Of a stretch of 64,000 nt of DNA, positions 11,477 to 23,331 are shown piece by piece. The notes under the pieces were generated by a model, which was given only the letters and a program-made list of their open reading frames with translations, was not told where the DNA came from and did no database searches. The stretch is from Siphonodentalium dalli (taxonomy: Eukaryota > Mollusca > Scaphopoda > Gadilida > Siphonodentaliidae). The stretch lies in the NCBI GenBank assembly GCA_032622095.1, contig CP136064.1, positions 51,840,073 to 51,904,072 on the forward strand, in the 5' to 3' direction. A program made the position numbers and the translations under genes. Positions within the stretch are counted from its first letter, which is position 1, and each line of letters starts with the position of its first letter.

Positions 11477-12200
11477 AACAATATTTAATTCTTCCATAAA
11501 AAACTAATATAATATTTTTTTTACAAATGTTTATTTATGACATGATATTGAATAGATGAGGGTGAGGAGAATTTAACATCAAGCGAGTCATCGCTTATTT
11601 TGAGTTATCTCCTCAGAAAAGAAAAAAAGACATTGAGTATATAAGTGCGAGGGCAAGATGCCAAGGTAAAGAGTACAGGATATGAATGACATGATATGTA
11701 TAACATGATAATGATGATTTTAATAATCGAAAAAAATTCATGAATCTGCTGTATTCATGAAAACTGAACACATCTTTCACTCACTGTTATGTCTAATGTT
11801 AATTTCGTTTTAAATTATTATGAATACCTGTGACTGATGGAAATGCACTGAATCGGTTCTTGAACTTATTTTATGAACTAAAAGTCAATGAGTATTTAGG
11901 AGAGGACGGGTTAAACTGTAAAATAAAACTCGTGTAATTGTATCCATCAACAAGTATAAGAGTTATTTTTTGCAGCCGAACATTTTAATATAATATGCAA
12001 TTATAGTCATTTATTTTTAACCCTTTCTTTACTAAACACCCATTGAAGAGCAGTTCATTTGGGAGATGTTCAGATAATAAGTTCAAGAAACACACAAATG
12101 AATAAGAACCCGTCTGCACAAATATGTGATCTGAGTCGAGGATCACACCCCTCAAAGCTCAGAGTGATCAGATATCGATCCTATATTAAACAATAATGAG
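11477..12200. other. Intron sequence, nothing recognised
   Basis: AT-rich sequence. I see no domain, exon or clear inverted repeat here. Confidence 0.55.
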
Positions 12201-12204
12201 GACT

Positions 12205-13102
12205 TCCACCAGAATCCGCCGAGTAGTCGTGCTTGATGATCACGGGGAAAACACTTCTAACCACAGGCCAATCCTTATGGAGATTGCGTGTGATCAAGTA
12301 AATATATATACTGAAATGCGGGGCCCGACATGGGACTGGCGAAACTTTCTGGCTAATAATAACACCTTGACATGATATCATTCTAATCTAGAAGCAACTT
12401 TACCTGTTTGCAACGTGTCTGATATTGAAATGCTTGACATAGTTTACGATAGAACAGTGGCATCAATTCAAACTGCAGCTGAGTTCACAATTCCGAAAAA
12501 AAATCATTTAAACCTTTTCCTAAACCATAATGTAATACTTCATTAAAGCAACTACACACATAAATGCACATGGTTATCAGAGGGAGGCCTAGAGGGCACT
12601 CGAACCAAGGTGACTCGTTGTATAAAGAATCAATGCGATTATTTCGAAAATAATTACGCAAATGCAATTCGAAATTCATAGCTGACCAGAATAATAAATT
12701 AGACCAAGCTGCCGAAATGGACAAGGACCTATTTTTTGAAAATGTAATTCGGTTCGATCTAAACGAAAAGAGATAAATAGCAGCATGTTTGTAGTTGATG
12801 GCATCACACTTAGAACACGCAAAGAAATAACTGTCATAATGGAATCAATCCAGGTCCAGTGATAAGAATTTTTCTGTTGCTACCAAAGTTCTTCGAGACC
12901 CTCTCTCTGGGTGGAAAATTTTAAGGCTTCGTCAGTCTCGCCCGAATGCAGCGGACAAATTCTTCAATTTGGCGAAACTACTGAACAAAACAACTTTCTA
13001 AAATAACCTGACGTGCCACCAATGCTACAAAAAATACGATAACGAACTCTATCACTTAATGTTCTCTTGTATAGGTCTTTCAATTATACAGCTGAGGAAC
13101 GA
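12205..13102 (+). pseudogene. LINE relic: endonuclease end, linker and zinc-knuckle piece
   Basis: In one frame, a NTSNHRPILMEI signature (the SDHRP-type end of an APE endonuclease) appears near 12245. It is followed by WDWRNFLANN and AEFTIPKKN typical of the EN-RT linker, then by KEY-poor linker helices (FIADQNNKLDQAAEMDKDLF near 12680). A knuckle-like CHQCYKKYDNELYHLMFSC lies near 13012-13068. Stops and frameshifts are present and the RT core is missing. The element continues at 13779-13975 beyond a DNA-transposon insertion. Old and inactive. Confidence 0.65.
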
Positions 13103-13778
13103 AGTGCCACCGCACACGCTGCGATTAAAATCGTAAGTGGGGAAAACCGCAGGAGGAAGCATCCAATGCGCATGTCCACGACAATATCGTAGCCAAATCG
13201 TAGCGATCAAGCACTGTTTGATTTTACCAGGAAAATCGTGGCGTGGCCTTGGCAACGCGCGCGATCATAGCTGTCACATGACCACTGTCGCACTGGTCAT
13301 GTTGTAAATACCACGAAAAGAAAAAATTCAAAAATGGCGCAAAGTTTACAAACTTCTTGGACTTACAAAAACGAGGAAACATTGGTGGAGATGTGGCATG
13401 GCAGGGAGTGCAGGTCTATACCATATATCAGCCATCAGCATTCTGCTATGCAGACAATGAGTAGAGGGCTGCCGTAATTGTTGAAATTCAATTGGGGCAG
13501 CTGAGCCTGTTGAGTTGACAGGTACAAAAATGGCAAAATAAAAAACTTTCAACATCAACTTGTTAGTTTAGAAAATTGAGATACATGCCATGTATATGTA
13601 TATAATTGCATATATAATGCGGAGAATGTGCTATAACATTTTGCTATCATGAGATCGATCACGTGGATAAAATCGTAGCTTCAAACATCGCAGCACCGTA
13701 GCGTCTGCGGGCAAGTTACTTTTCTCCACCTGCGATTTCCTCACTTACGATTTAAATCGTAGCGTGTGCGGTGGCACT
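13103..13778. mobile_element. Non-autonomous TIR DNA transposon with Myb/SANT fragment
   Basis: A 676-bp element with inverted ends of about 60 bp: AGTGCCACCGCACACGCTGC at 13103 and the complementary AGCGTGTGCGGTGGCACT ending at 13778. Repeated ATCGTA/TACGAT words lie subterminally. Inside, from an ATG at 13334, a short frame reads SWTYKNEETLVEMW, resembling the first helix of a Myb/SANT-like DNA-binding domain carried by PIF/Harbinger and related transposons. The frame then breaks. It interrupts the C-terminal region of a LINE relic. I could not define an exact target duplication (flanks GAGGAACGA and AAGGGAGAC are only similar). Confidence 0.75.
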
Positions 13779-13975
13779 AAGGGAGACATTAAACCATCAC
13801 GGCGTTGGCGTTTTCCTCTACCTGGACGGCCTATCAAGAGATGACTTTCTTGTTATAGTGCTAGGTTCAGAGGACCCACCCTTAACTTCACCCATCCAGA
13901 GATGCCACAATTTGATAATTGATGTAACATCATCGTATTTCGTGGCTGTGTGTAGACTAGTTACAAACAAATAGC
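13779..13975 (+). pseudogene. C-terminal tail of the interrupted LINE relic
   Basis: Continues the frame context of 12205-13102 after the transposon. It reads HHGVGVFLYLDGLSRDDFL and VLGSEDPP, resembling the conserved last segment of many LINE ORF2 proteins that ends the line of homology just after the zinc knuckle. It stops at 13972-13974. Confidence 0.55.
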
Positions 13976-14469
13976 ATATCTAGTATTCACACGATTGGCG
14001 TTTTCAAAAATTGTGAATTCTGCCTCACATCCCCGCGCGTGTGAGATATTCGATTGTGTGTGTAGCTCTCAACGGACATACGGGTGCGATATTCTTAGTT
14101 GTACATATAGGTATAAAACATTTTGTAGGATATATGTGTTAATTATCTATTTATCTAAATAACTCAATGTAATCAAGAAACCGCCACTTTTTTCTTTTTT
14201 TTTCTTTCATTTCTTTTATTTTTTTTCTACTTTCTACGAATATAATATCACGTTGGTGTAATTTGTTCATCTATATATATGCTCTCAGTAAAAATGATGT
14301 TTACTAAATACTCTCCCGCTGTGGGAGATTTTTAATTTATTTTTATTCCCCCTCTTTTTCTTTGAATTTGATTGGGTTTTTTGTATATAATAATATCACA
14401 TATTGGTATAATACGTTGAACCACATGCTTGTGACATTCATGATATCTGTGTTTGTAAATAATGTTGTA
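13976..14469. other. Intron sequence, nothing recognised
   Basis: Contains T/C-rich low-complexity tracts around 14180-14230 and 14335-14365. No domain or element boundary was recognised. Confidence 0.5.
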
Positions 14470-14640
14470 TATAATATACTATCCCCAGATGGAGGCAATA
14501 AAGAACTATATATATACGATGACATAATCACAACATACGCTGTGTCCATGGAAGACCTTACCTCACTGAAAAGAGGCAAAGCTGCAGGCTCAGAATTATT
14601 ATGCTACGAACACATCATATATATAGTGGACATCACTTAG
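14470..14640 (+). pseudogene. Small LINE linker fragment
   Basis: A short open frame contains SMEDLTSLKRGKAAGSELLC followed by YEHIIYI. This matches the LKxGKAAGxDGLxxEH block that precedes the RT core in many LINEs. Only about 50 codons are recognisable. It may belong to the same old copy as 12205-13975 but this cannot be shown. Confidence 0.5.
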
Positions 14641-15477
14641 TGATGTGAAACACTCCGGTTGGGTGAACAAACATATATTGAGAATAATCTTGCTCAAAGA
14701 AGTTATCTTTACGAATATTAATCCAAATTTACAACACACTGTCATTCTTATGTATTGATTAAATGCAGTGCCTCTCGATGGTGAAATCGTTTTCGTTAGT
14801 TTATCGCAGATCGATGCGTCCCGAATCGAGTAGTAAATATTTATATCCTATCTCCCTACTCTAAGACAATTCCCTGGGTACCATTGGTGGGCTAAATAAA
14901 TAAAGACCAAGACATATTTGCGTAATGGCAATTCTTTGATTGAATTACCGAAATTAATAAAAACAACCATCGGCATGTGGCGCGGCCCCGCTTGAACCAT
15001 ATACAACGTGGGTGTACCACGCCACACACCGAGATCAATACGTGTATGGCTAGAACCTGGCCGTGCCATACCCAAGGCAACAATCAGTCACTGGAGGGAG
15101 TGTTAGCCCATATGTCCAAAATTAAGGGGGTGGGATGGCGGGAAGAATTTATTGAACTTTTTGCCTGTGTGGAATTTTTATGAATGGGCAGTCGGGTATC
15201 GGCAACGTCAACACGAGGACAATCAATCGAGATACCCGCTCTCCTCGTGCTTGGCGCTCAGATCTTCACTTGACCACGAACGTTCTAACCAGCTGACCCC
15301 GATCGGTGGTCGATGCAGTATTAAGGTCGACCGTCTATAAAAATCCTTCGTAAAAGTTTATTTTACATTCGAGCGTAGTTCAGATGATGTTTTCTATGGA
15401 ATGGTATGGTCAATTTGCTTCAGATGTTCGGCAATGTTAGAACAATGGTACATTCCTCCATCGTCATAATATTCTAC

Positions 15478-15690
15478 CACATATTCATTGTCATGATCAA
15501 CATCATCACCATCATCATCATCGTCATTATCATGATCATCATCATCATCAATAATATCACATTCGTCCCCACTTTCACCATTAACATCGTCATCATCGAT
15601 CATCGTCGTCGTTCTCAACATCATCCCCATCATCGTACCTGCATCGTCATTATCTTCATCATTATTATCACCATCTTCATCATACCCACC
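15478..15690. repeat. CAT/ATC trinucleotide low-complexity tract
   Basis: Imperfect (ATC)n/(CAT)n microsatellite. It explains the Asp-rich open frame at 15394-15633 on the - strand and the Ile-rich one on the + strand; neither is a gene. Confidence 0.85.
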
Positions 15691-15858
15691 ATTGTAGATA
15701 AGTGTAAATACGTCTTGGTTCTCATATTTATTTGTGTTCTGTTTCTATAAAAATTTAATTATGATATCTATTTATTACATTGTGCATAACAATGTTATAT
15801 TCTTTGTGAAATTTTCAATGTCTGGAGGAAATAAAGATATAGTAATAATAATTATTAT

Positions 15859-16786
15859 TATATTTGCCCAGTTGCTGGAGGCTGGTCGGCCTGGACTGAT
15901 GTCGGTGAATGTACTGTGGCTTGCGGGGAAGGTATACAGCAACAAACGCGGACGTGTACGAACCCAGCACCAGCGAATGGCGGTGCGAACTGTGCTGGAG
16001 CTATCGGAACCACGCCACAGTCACAAACTGTCGCCTGTAATCCAGACCCATGTCCGGGTATGTTTTTGTTTTCTGTGTTATATTCCAGCTCTACTTGTTT
16101 CGATTCAGGTTATGCGGCTATAACTAGTAGGATGGTTTGAAGACAAATTATATAACGCACGTAGTAACGACAATATTTGTGTATTTTAATTTGATCCCAA
16201 CATCCGCCAGAATTGGTAAAACACGTGCTTTCTGAAAGGGTAAACGACTCTGAATAAGGTTATCAAGAAATAGCCGTATACTGGCTAATTAAGTGGCAAT
16301 CAATTGTTTTAATGTATTTCGTGAATTAAGATCTTACTTAGAATTAAATTATATCCAAATACCAGTCCGAAATACTTCCGAAATGCTATTTCTTAAATCT
16401 TAGACACATTGTCAAGTTATCCCACCCAACTGGACACATAAACCTCATAAGTGTACTTTTTCTATACCATATATTACTCATGGTATATTATGATAGGAGA
16501 TCGAACCTACCACTCATTGGAGGTCTTGGTGGACAAATGTCGTATTACTGAACGTGGCTTACTAATGATGACAGTTTGTTACGAGAAACGCTGAATGTGG
16601 ATATCCTATTCTTTACCAAATGGACTTTCCCTTCTATTATAAAAATATACATTAGAACGGTCTATTATTCATCAGCACATATTTATTGATCAGCACATAA
16701 AACGAGTGTTACGAGACGATTGGTAATACAAGTGCACTACGATTCCTGTTTATTAGTGAGAAATGCTATCGGCGTTTGGTTTAAAG
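15859..16786. repeat. Segmental duplication, copy B (uninterrupted)
   Basis: About 930 bp matching 8053-8504 plus 10979-11476. It covers the TSP1 exon and about 730 bp of intron. It lacks the 2.46-kb LINE, giving an empty-site reference (GCTAATTAAGTGGCAATCAA near 16285). Confidence 0.85.
15872..16057 (+). CDS. TSP1 exon, duplicate of the TSP1 half of the fused exon
   Basis: A 186-bp exon encoding one TSP1 repeat ([38 protein letters not shown]). It is nearly identical in layout to the second half of 7979-8266. The acceptor is TTTGCCCAG ending at 15871 and the donor GT is at 16058-16059 (CCGG|GTATGT); both are phase 1, so it joins in frame to the exons on both sides. The bases before it (ATATTTGCCCAG) are the remains of the ShK end ATATTTGCCCTG of the fused exon, so one base change appears to have created its acceptor. 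The pyrimidine tract is weak, so use of this exon is likely but not certain. Confidence 0.8.
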
Positions 16787-17157
16787 TGACTCAAAAATAA
16801 TCGCCACCATGTTGTTGTTGTTGAAATCAGCTGTTCACTGCCTGTTCCTAACGCTTCTGTAAACTGCATGCATGGTTTATCTCCCATGATTGCTATAAAT
16901 AGATTGGGGTATACCTCATTGTCTGTGTTGTGTCAGTGACAGCAAGCATGGTTTCAGGATATCGTTAGAAAAAGACGATATATATTGAGCTTAAATTGGC
17001 AAAATGCGATCAAATAAGACGTTTTCGTCAGCGCGAAGATGCCGAAAAATTTGAAAGAGCAGCGAATGCATGGGGTGTCTTCCGCCATGGATTTTGGGAA
17101 GTGAATGTCACAGTGGATTTCCATGCAAATCTGCGGAGCAAAATTCTGAAAGTTACG

Positions 17158-17475
17158 GAGTTGCACATACCTGCATACTTCTCAGTCTTCTGAGTGTGAC
17201 TTGGTGTGGTACTATAAGAAACAGCAGGTATTTATCTGGTGGGTCCGCTTTGTAAATTATAAAATTTTGCAATAAATATATTTTTGATAAAGTTTTTCTG
17301 GAATTACATCACTTGACCTACATATTAATTTGTCAGATTTGAAATATCAATATTGAATATAAAATTCAAAAATAAATACACCAACATCTATACAAGTTCC
17401 AATCGGACCTGCCAGATAAATACCTGTTGTTTTCAATACCACACATCAAGTCACACTCGGAAGTATGTGCAACTC
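17158..17475. repeat. Inverted repeat of about 75 bp arms
   Basis: GAGTGTGACTTGGTGTGGTA (near 17191) and CAGCAGGTATTTATCTGG (near 17224) recur as complements at 17408-17475. The loop is AT-rich. It may be a small foldback element. The open frame 16996-17193 overlapping the left arm is unassigned. Confidence 0.7.
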
Positions 17476-17852
17476 TAGTTCAGTCATGAACGTAGTGCGT
17501 ATCCTTCCTTGCTGGAAGCAGCAATCTGCGAAAGCGGTCATGTTGACTTAAAGAACAAACACAGAAAAGAACAAATACAGACGAGATGATGGATCAGTCA
17601 CAGGCATGCTGTTTGAGGTAAAGCTACCACCCCTCGAAGAATGAAGAAAAGAAGAGTGACTGGTTCAATACCACAAAATAGTCAAGGGGTTGGTTTCAGC
17701 CCTGCCTAAAGCCTGGTTATCTAGAACACGAGAAGAAAGACACAAGGGAAATACAGCCAACAAAATTTTAGGACTGTGTCAGTCAAAATCCGGTGGAGAA
17801 GGAGGTGTGTAACAACACATAATCGTTCAAACTTCTGCGTACCAGCAGCTCA

Positions 17853-17968
17853 CAATACGAACACTCCTTCTTTGTTAAAACAACTGTGGAATTGAACTAC
17901 CTGGAACAGTCGGTTGTTGATGTCGGTGATATTGACGGTTTTCTATCTGCTCTGCGAGGGGAACAACA
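17853..17968 (+). pseudogene. LINE ORF2 C-terminal tail fragment
   Basis: One frame reads YEHSFFVKTTVELNYLEQSV and then DGFLSALRG. This matches the NSFFxRTxxxWNxLPxxVV tail that ends CR1/RTE-type ORF2 proteins. Upstream RT sequence was not recognised. Likely a 5'-truncated copy. Confidence 0.6.
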
Positions 17969-18174
17969 GTATGGAGTGTGTTCAACAATGCTAACAAGGA
18001 GCTATTGCTTAAATATTTAAAAATTATGCTTGTTTATCATATATGATAAATTATTTTTCAATTATTTCGCTTACTGTTTATATTTATACTCCAAAATAAT
18101 TTTGGATGGCTCAAACAACAACATTATCATTGCATATATTAAGTACTATATGGGAGATTAATCTAACATTTAAT

Positions 18175-18545
18175 GGCTGATTACGCTTAAGCGTAACTCC
18201 ATTACGCTTAAGCATAATTGGTTTGTATTGCCTTGCAACGTTATATGTAATGGTAGGCCTACATGTATCTAACTTAGTAAGGTTTAATGTTCTGGGCGGA
18301 TGGTAAGATTACTAGCATCGTAATTGACTGCATCAATTTCAGCTTCAGGGGAGTTTTTCCAATTCTATTACGCTTTACTTTAGCGTAAATGCATTATGTG
18401 TGATCGTAAATGAATTACGCATAAGCATAATGTAATACGCTTAAGTATGGTATAATGGAAATCTAAATTACACTTAGGCATTGCGCATTAAGCTTAAAAT
18501 TATGCTTAAGCATAATGAATTACACTTAAGCGTAATTAGCAATTA
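18175..18545. repeat. Cluster of TTACGCTTAAGCGTAA palindromes
   Basis: At least eight variants of the self-complementary word ATTACGCTTAAGCGTAAT are scattered over 370 bp (for example 18181-18196, 18203-18220, 18497-18515 and 18522-18537). I know of no named family. Function unknown. Confidence 0.8.
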
Positions 18546-18711
18546 AATGTGAATTTTGCCTCCCAAATGTGTACTATGGTTGTTTCGTACACTTTGCCCC
18601 ACGTGTTTGGTTGTTTCGCACCATATATTTGGCCATTTCTCACCACATGTTTTGTCGTTTCCCACAACTGTCATGCGTTGCTTTTGAAAAAATACCTTGA
18701 AAAAGAACATA

Positions 18712-18924
18712 CAGTAATACCCAAAGTAATTGACCCCTTAACCACACCAGGATTATGGAAAATAATTCAGGATTTAGTTGGAAATATGGCTTGTTGCTAT
18801 TCGTTGGAAAGCTCTCGTCGAGAGCTTTCCGATGAATGTCAACAAGCCATATTTCCAACTAAATCCTGAAAAATTACCCATAATTCTGCTGTGGTTAAGT
18901 GGTCAATTACTTTGGGCATTACTG
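18712..18924. mobile_element. Hairpin MITE, CAGTAATxCCC family, copy 1
   Basis: A 213-bp near-perfect palindrome flanked by TA. The ends are CAGTAATACCC and GGGCATTACTG. The arms contain CAGGATTTAGT, ATATGGCTTGTTG and GGAAAGCTCT, closing on a tiny loop (CTCTCGTCGAGAG at about 18812). TA flanks and CAGT ends suggest a Tc1/mariner or pogo-type transposase in trans (inference). The related copy is at 40468-40644. Confidence 0.85.
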
Positions 18925-19295
18925 TATTAAGTTATCTGATGACAACGCGCCAATTAGACACTTTTTTTTTTAATCCCAAATTGTGACAACAAAGTTCACG
19001 TTATTTAAAAAAAAACATATCAATAGACCCAGTCTAAATAAAATTAGACCGTGTTTCATTTCTTTCTTACGAGTCTGGATATCTATCAGACTGCAATATA
19101 CCTTATACTAAATGATACGATTCATCCAGATTATACCTGTATGAAACTGGCCACTTGGAAGGAAACATTTATGGGGGGAGACAACCCCACTGTGGCAGTC
19201 TGAATTTAATGCTCAATGACAATTATTCTCAGTGAGATATATCATACAGTTCCAGGAGATTTCACTCCATTGTCACTATCCATATTTTTGTCCCC

Positions 19296-19640
19296 CGTCC
19301 GTGCGTGCGTCCGTCCGAGATTGGGTACCTCCTCCTACGGTTTTAAATGTAGAGATTTTAAACTCTGGGATATTGTTCCTAACATGTTGGTGATTTGCAA
19401 CATCTATATAGCTAATCAAAAATATCATTTTTTCCATATTTTCGGGGGGTTTTTGACTTAGAAAATTTGGATTTTTTTGGCCTTTTGGATGAGATTGGGT
19501 ACCTTCATGGTGTAATCAACTCCTCCTACCGTTTTAAATGTAGAGATTTGAAACTCTTGGATATTGTTCCTAACATGTTGGTGATTTGCAACATCTATAT
19601 AGGTAATACAAAAATATAATTTTTTCGCGTTTGCATGCGT
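19296..19640. repeat. Two tandem copies of a 180-bp unit
   Basis: Both copies contain CTCCTCCTACNGTTTTAAAT (near 19330 and 19521) and TAACATGTTGGTGATTTGCA (near 19380 and 19571). A third, more divergent GGTGGTTTGCAACATCTATA lies near 19732. Preceded by a CCGTCCGTGCGTGCGTCCGT tract. No coding potential. Confidence 0.75.
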
Positions 19641-19879
19641 TTGTTCATCAGGTTGTTTTGTGCAAGAAATTTGGCCATGGTTATTACAAGATTGTTCCAG
19701 TACTGATGTGATATTGTTGCTACAAACACATTGGTGGTTTGCAACATCTATATACTGTATAACATTGTTGCAAATAGTATCCTTCTAACAAATCCAATCA
19801 TGAAGTTTACCACTTGAGTCGGGGGACATGTGGTCTGCGACCTTTTATCTTATCTGGTACCTGCTGGTACACAGAAAAA

Positions 19880-21040
19880 TCACCTATTTGTTATTAGTAC
19901 TCAGAATAGGAGTCTGGGGTCCGCCATGGGAGGGAGGGACATCATCAATATCATGAAGAGATATATTTAAGAAGACTTATTTTAAATGATTTATTAATAA
20001 GGTACTTAACACATGTATGAATTTTCACTAATGAATTAAATTTAATATAATTAAAAAGTCTGTTACGGACGCCGTTACGACAGGTCACGCAAGGTCGCGA
20101 CTCTCCTCTGTACTATAAGTTGTGATCGTAAATTACATAATTAATTTCGGAATATTAGACGATGAAAAGTATCTCCATTAACAAGAATGCGATATATTGT
20201 GATAGTTGACATGCGGATACATACATATACTTATCTACGAATCGATGATCTAGTTTTATTCATGAAAATAGACATGTTATACGTGGTTGCAAGTTGGGAA
20301 TTATATGTGCTTACATTTGTGATAACATGCGTTGGTGAATTCCAATTTGAACGTATACCATCCCCGATATCTAAGGAAAGATAGAAAAAAACAGATGAAT
20401 CCCTATTAGATATTTAATTAACCATGCTTAGCTCTGACTAACTTATTATTGAGATTCTGATTCTTCTTGTATGCGATGATTGCCTTTTGTTGAGTGGTTC
20501 GGCAAGTTCGCCTTCCACCTTGGTCGCCTTCTCTTGGTATATTCGCAAAATTTGTGCTGCGGCGATTATACACAAGAGGACCGGAAGGCAGATCAACTTG
20601 TTTGACGAACTCGGATGAAACACGTTAATTACATGAGGAGTTGTGGTTTTAGGGGTTGATATCCAAAATGCTTCTCGCTTCAGTCACATAGAGTTAGATT
20701 CCTCTTCTGTTTCACAGAGAGAGGAACTTTCTCTATGGGCATGACACGAAAGTCATTGTGTACTTTATATCTTGGTGATGTGAAATTGTTGACATCTTGC
20801 CTGTCATATATACTTGAGTTTGATATCTGAGAGATGTTGCTTCTTGTGGATTATGAGTTCATTTGTGTTCTGCCCTATATATTGGAATATATAATGGAAT
20901 ATTCGGGGTGCAGTTTGAAAGCAAGTGAAGGCGATTGAAATTGACGAATTCATTTTATTTTTCTGAGTTGGCGTATTGAGTAGCTTCGATGACTGAGAGA
21001 TTGAAAGATAATTTGTCACCACATATATATGTAGCATGTC
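19880..21040. other. Intron sequence, no feature recognised
   Basis: AT-rich. The - strand frame 20438-20623 has a hydrophobic stretch but no signal-peptide context, homology or splice support that I can see. Confidence 0.5.
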
Positions 21041-21055
21041 ACCATCTTTCTTCAG

Positions 21056-21154
21056 TGTGCGACGACAATTTGGCCGTTTGTCTTGATCAGATTGGTAGCT
21101 GTGAGGTTCCTCTCGTATCAGCAGAATGTCCGAGAACATGTGGCGTCTGTACAG
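21056..21154 (+). CDS. ShK-domain exon of the TSP1/ShK protein
   Basis: A 99-bp symmetric phase-1 exon. The acceptor is CTTTCTTCAG ending at 21055; the donor GT is at 21155-21156 (ACAG|GTATAG). It encodes a complete six-cysteine ShK module (CDDNLAVCLDQIGSC, AECPRTCGVC). It joins in frame to the preceding TSP1 exon and the terminal exon. In this family, stacked ShK modules at the C terminus are common in secreted invertebrate proteins. Confidence 0.9.
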
Positions 21155-21243
21155 GTATAGTATACCCAACCGTAATTGTAGATTGTCACAGGAAGGGTGA
21201 TATCACAGTTGGACAGGGCAGAGAGTGCAGGGACGCATATAGT

Positions 21244-22236
21244 CCAAGTATGCTCGTACTAAAACCAACTAGGATATTGGGATAGCGAGATGCTAGTTTT
21301 AGTACGATAACGCCCCGTTACAATTTGTATGACATGGGTTACGCCCAGGGTTGGTGGCGGGAATTGTCTATTTTACTCGATTTTACATAAATCAATACCT
21401 GATGCTATATATTTTGGAAAGAGTGATATCTTATTGTCATAATGGTGTATAATAATCATACTTTCATATCAAATTACGCAGAATATTCCAGTTTATTAGT
21501 ACTAACATCGGTTTGTTTACGTTTGTTTAATTAAACATTTCTTACACGGAACATCTCGCAAGATATATTTAAATTTAAAATGACCAGGTAGAAGTGATAG
21601 AACTAATTCAATTTACGACCACTTGGTTTTGTTTATGTTTAACTTACGATTGGAGCTATAATATTTTTGCCGGAATTTGCCGATGTCAATTCGTGAGGTC
21701 AATTGAGTTCGCATACTTTTAACAATATGCCAACACTGCGGTATATGTTTCTTTTCACGTTAAAATGCCGCTTTTAACCCTTTGAGTGCCAGGGGGCGAT
21801 CTCATCGGCCCTAAACCTACAAAATAAGTCTGTTAAAGAATATAAGAATAAATTATTAAAATTGAAAAAAAATGTAAAAAAAAAAATAAAAAAAAATTGT
21901 TAGGCCAATGCATTCTCTTATATATGCGAGGCGACCTATGGTCGACTCGCATATATAAGAGAATGCATTGGCACAGGGTATATGGGTTGATAAAAAAATC
22001 GGACTTGGCACTGAAAGGGTTAATTGGCAACTAATGTAGTTTTCAGAATAGATATCCTGTCTTCTACGCAATAAACACGTTTATTGTCGCAAAATGTTAT
22101 TTGATTACATCTAATTGTGGTTTTATGTGAGCTAGTCACTAACGCGTTAACTATGTCATACACATGGTAACGGGACGTTCTCGTACTAAAACTAGCGCCT
22201 CGCTATCCCAATACCTTAGTTGGTTTTAGTACGAGC
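21244..22236. mobile_element. 0.99-kb element with about 100-bp inverted ends
   Basis: GCTCGTACTAAAACCAACTA (left) and its complement TAGTTGGTTTTAGTACGAGC near 22214 mark the outer ends. The homology continues inward past CCCGTTAC and GTATGACAT on both sides. Each end is itself partly palindromic (CTCGTACTAAAAC and GTTTTAGTACGA). A CCAATGCATTCTCTT hairpin is nested inside at 21900-21979. No transposase was seen. Confidence 0.75.
21900..21979. mobile_element. CCAATGCATTCTCTTATATA hairpin MITE, copy 1
   Basis: A near-perfect 80-bp palindrome. The arms are GGCCAATGCATTCTCTTATA and continuing TATGCGAG, with a central GCGACCTATGGTCGAC-like loop and right end TTGGCACAGGGT. At least eight further full or partial copies lie at 33157, 41591, 41683, 46148, 46265, 46872, 47161, 55085 and 55271. 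Confidence 0.9.
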
Positions 22237-22339
22237 AGACTTTTGAACTAGGTTTTCAATGTGAACTGATGTTTGAGTCCCAACAAGAAATTAACTCTAT
22301 GTTACTGACATGCACGTTATCACTTTTTCATAAGTCATG

Positions 22340-23330
22340 TACAGCCGGGGGGGGGGGTAATACTTTCCCATGCATACAATGGTTGTCTGGAAGTGCGATA
22401 GTCCGATGGTCCAGTACCCCAACTGTTCGGTGGTCCCTGTGTTTTCTATGTGCAATTAATGCATGTTTTACTCGCATCTGAATAATATCGACAGTAAGTA
22501 CATACATGCCTGCTATCTTATCAAACAGGTTAACGATTGTGTGTCTCTTTCCAGAATATTACAGGGTTTACAATATTGTCCGATAACAGACAACATGACC
22601 TTCTGTCAAGAAATACTGTTTTATCCAATTATTTTCTATGAACCTGGACAGAAATTCTGACTCTAGCCAAGGGTGGAAGTACTATAGGGTTACCATGCAC
22701 AGAGAAATAGACATGCTATATGGGAGCACACACTCAGGTTTCAACAGGGGTGTAAGATCTTTGGTTATCAGAAGAAGTAATACAGGGGTGGACATGTTAG
22801 GGTTATATTGTTAGGAAACCAGGGTACACCGGGTGTCTTTTTTTGCCTGGATGTGCCAGTGTTCCACCCAGGTATACATAGGTAAAACGGTGTTTTGGAG
22901 AACAGTGGCTATCTTGGTAGATATATAGACACCCGGGTTTGGTCCAATTTTACTGGAGTCGATTTTCCCGAGTAGATCTTTATATGGCGAACTCCATCTT
23001 CCTACGCTCTGGATGCGCCTGAAGTTTATGTTCTAAAAATAGCTCGTAAGACTTCGGCGAAAGATTATACCAGCAAAAATCTAAATAAAATCAATATTAG
23101 AAGCGTTTCCGGACAGGTGTCTCGGATTTATATTTATGTTGTGATACCCCGGGAAATATATTTAACATGTTAGGAAGAAATACACCATCATTAACCCTTT
23201 CTATACTAAAGTATCATTGATGAGTATAGTTATCCCATAGGAAAAATAGGGCTCCTGCATTTTATTTATCAGACTTGCCGCATTGGTTCTTTATAGCCAT
23301 ATTCACTCAATATTTATATCTCTAGTATAC
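22340..23330. other. Intron sequence, no feature recognised
   Basis: Contains a G9 run near 22348. I see no domains, hairpins or duplications in this stretch. Confidence 0.5.
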
Positions 23331-23331
23331 A

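Noticed and set aside
15218-15305. tRNA-like sequence on the - strand (GTCAGCTGGTTAGAACG box-A-like)
   Set aside because: A box-A-like word is present, but I could not form a proper cloverleaf or a clear box B. At best a SINE scrap; not supported.
16809-16865. ATG with a strong Kozak context (GCCACCATG) and a leucine-rich start
   Set aside because: The frame stops after about 17 codons and there is no good donor, so it is not a convincing first exon.
20438-20623. 61-codon - strand frame with a hydrophobic segment and dibasic sites, resembling a neuropeptide precursor
   Set aside because: No repeated peptide, no splice support and wrong context; within chance expectation.
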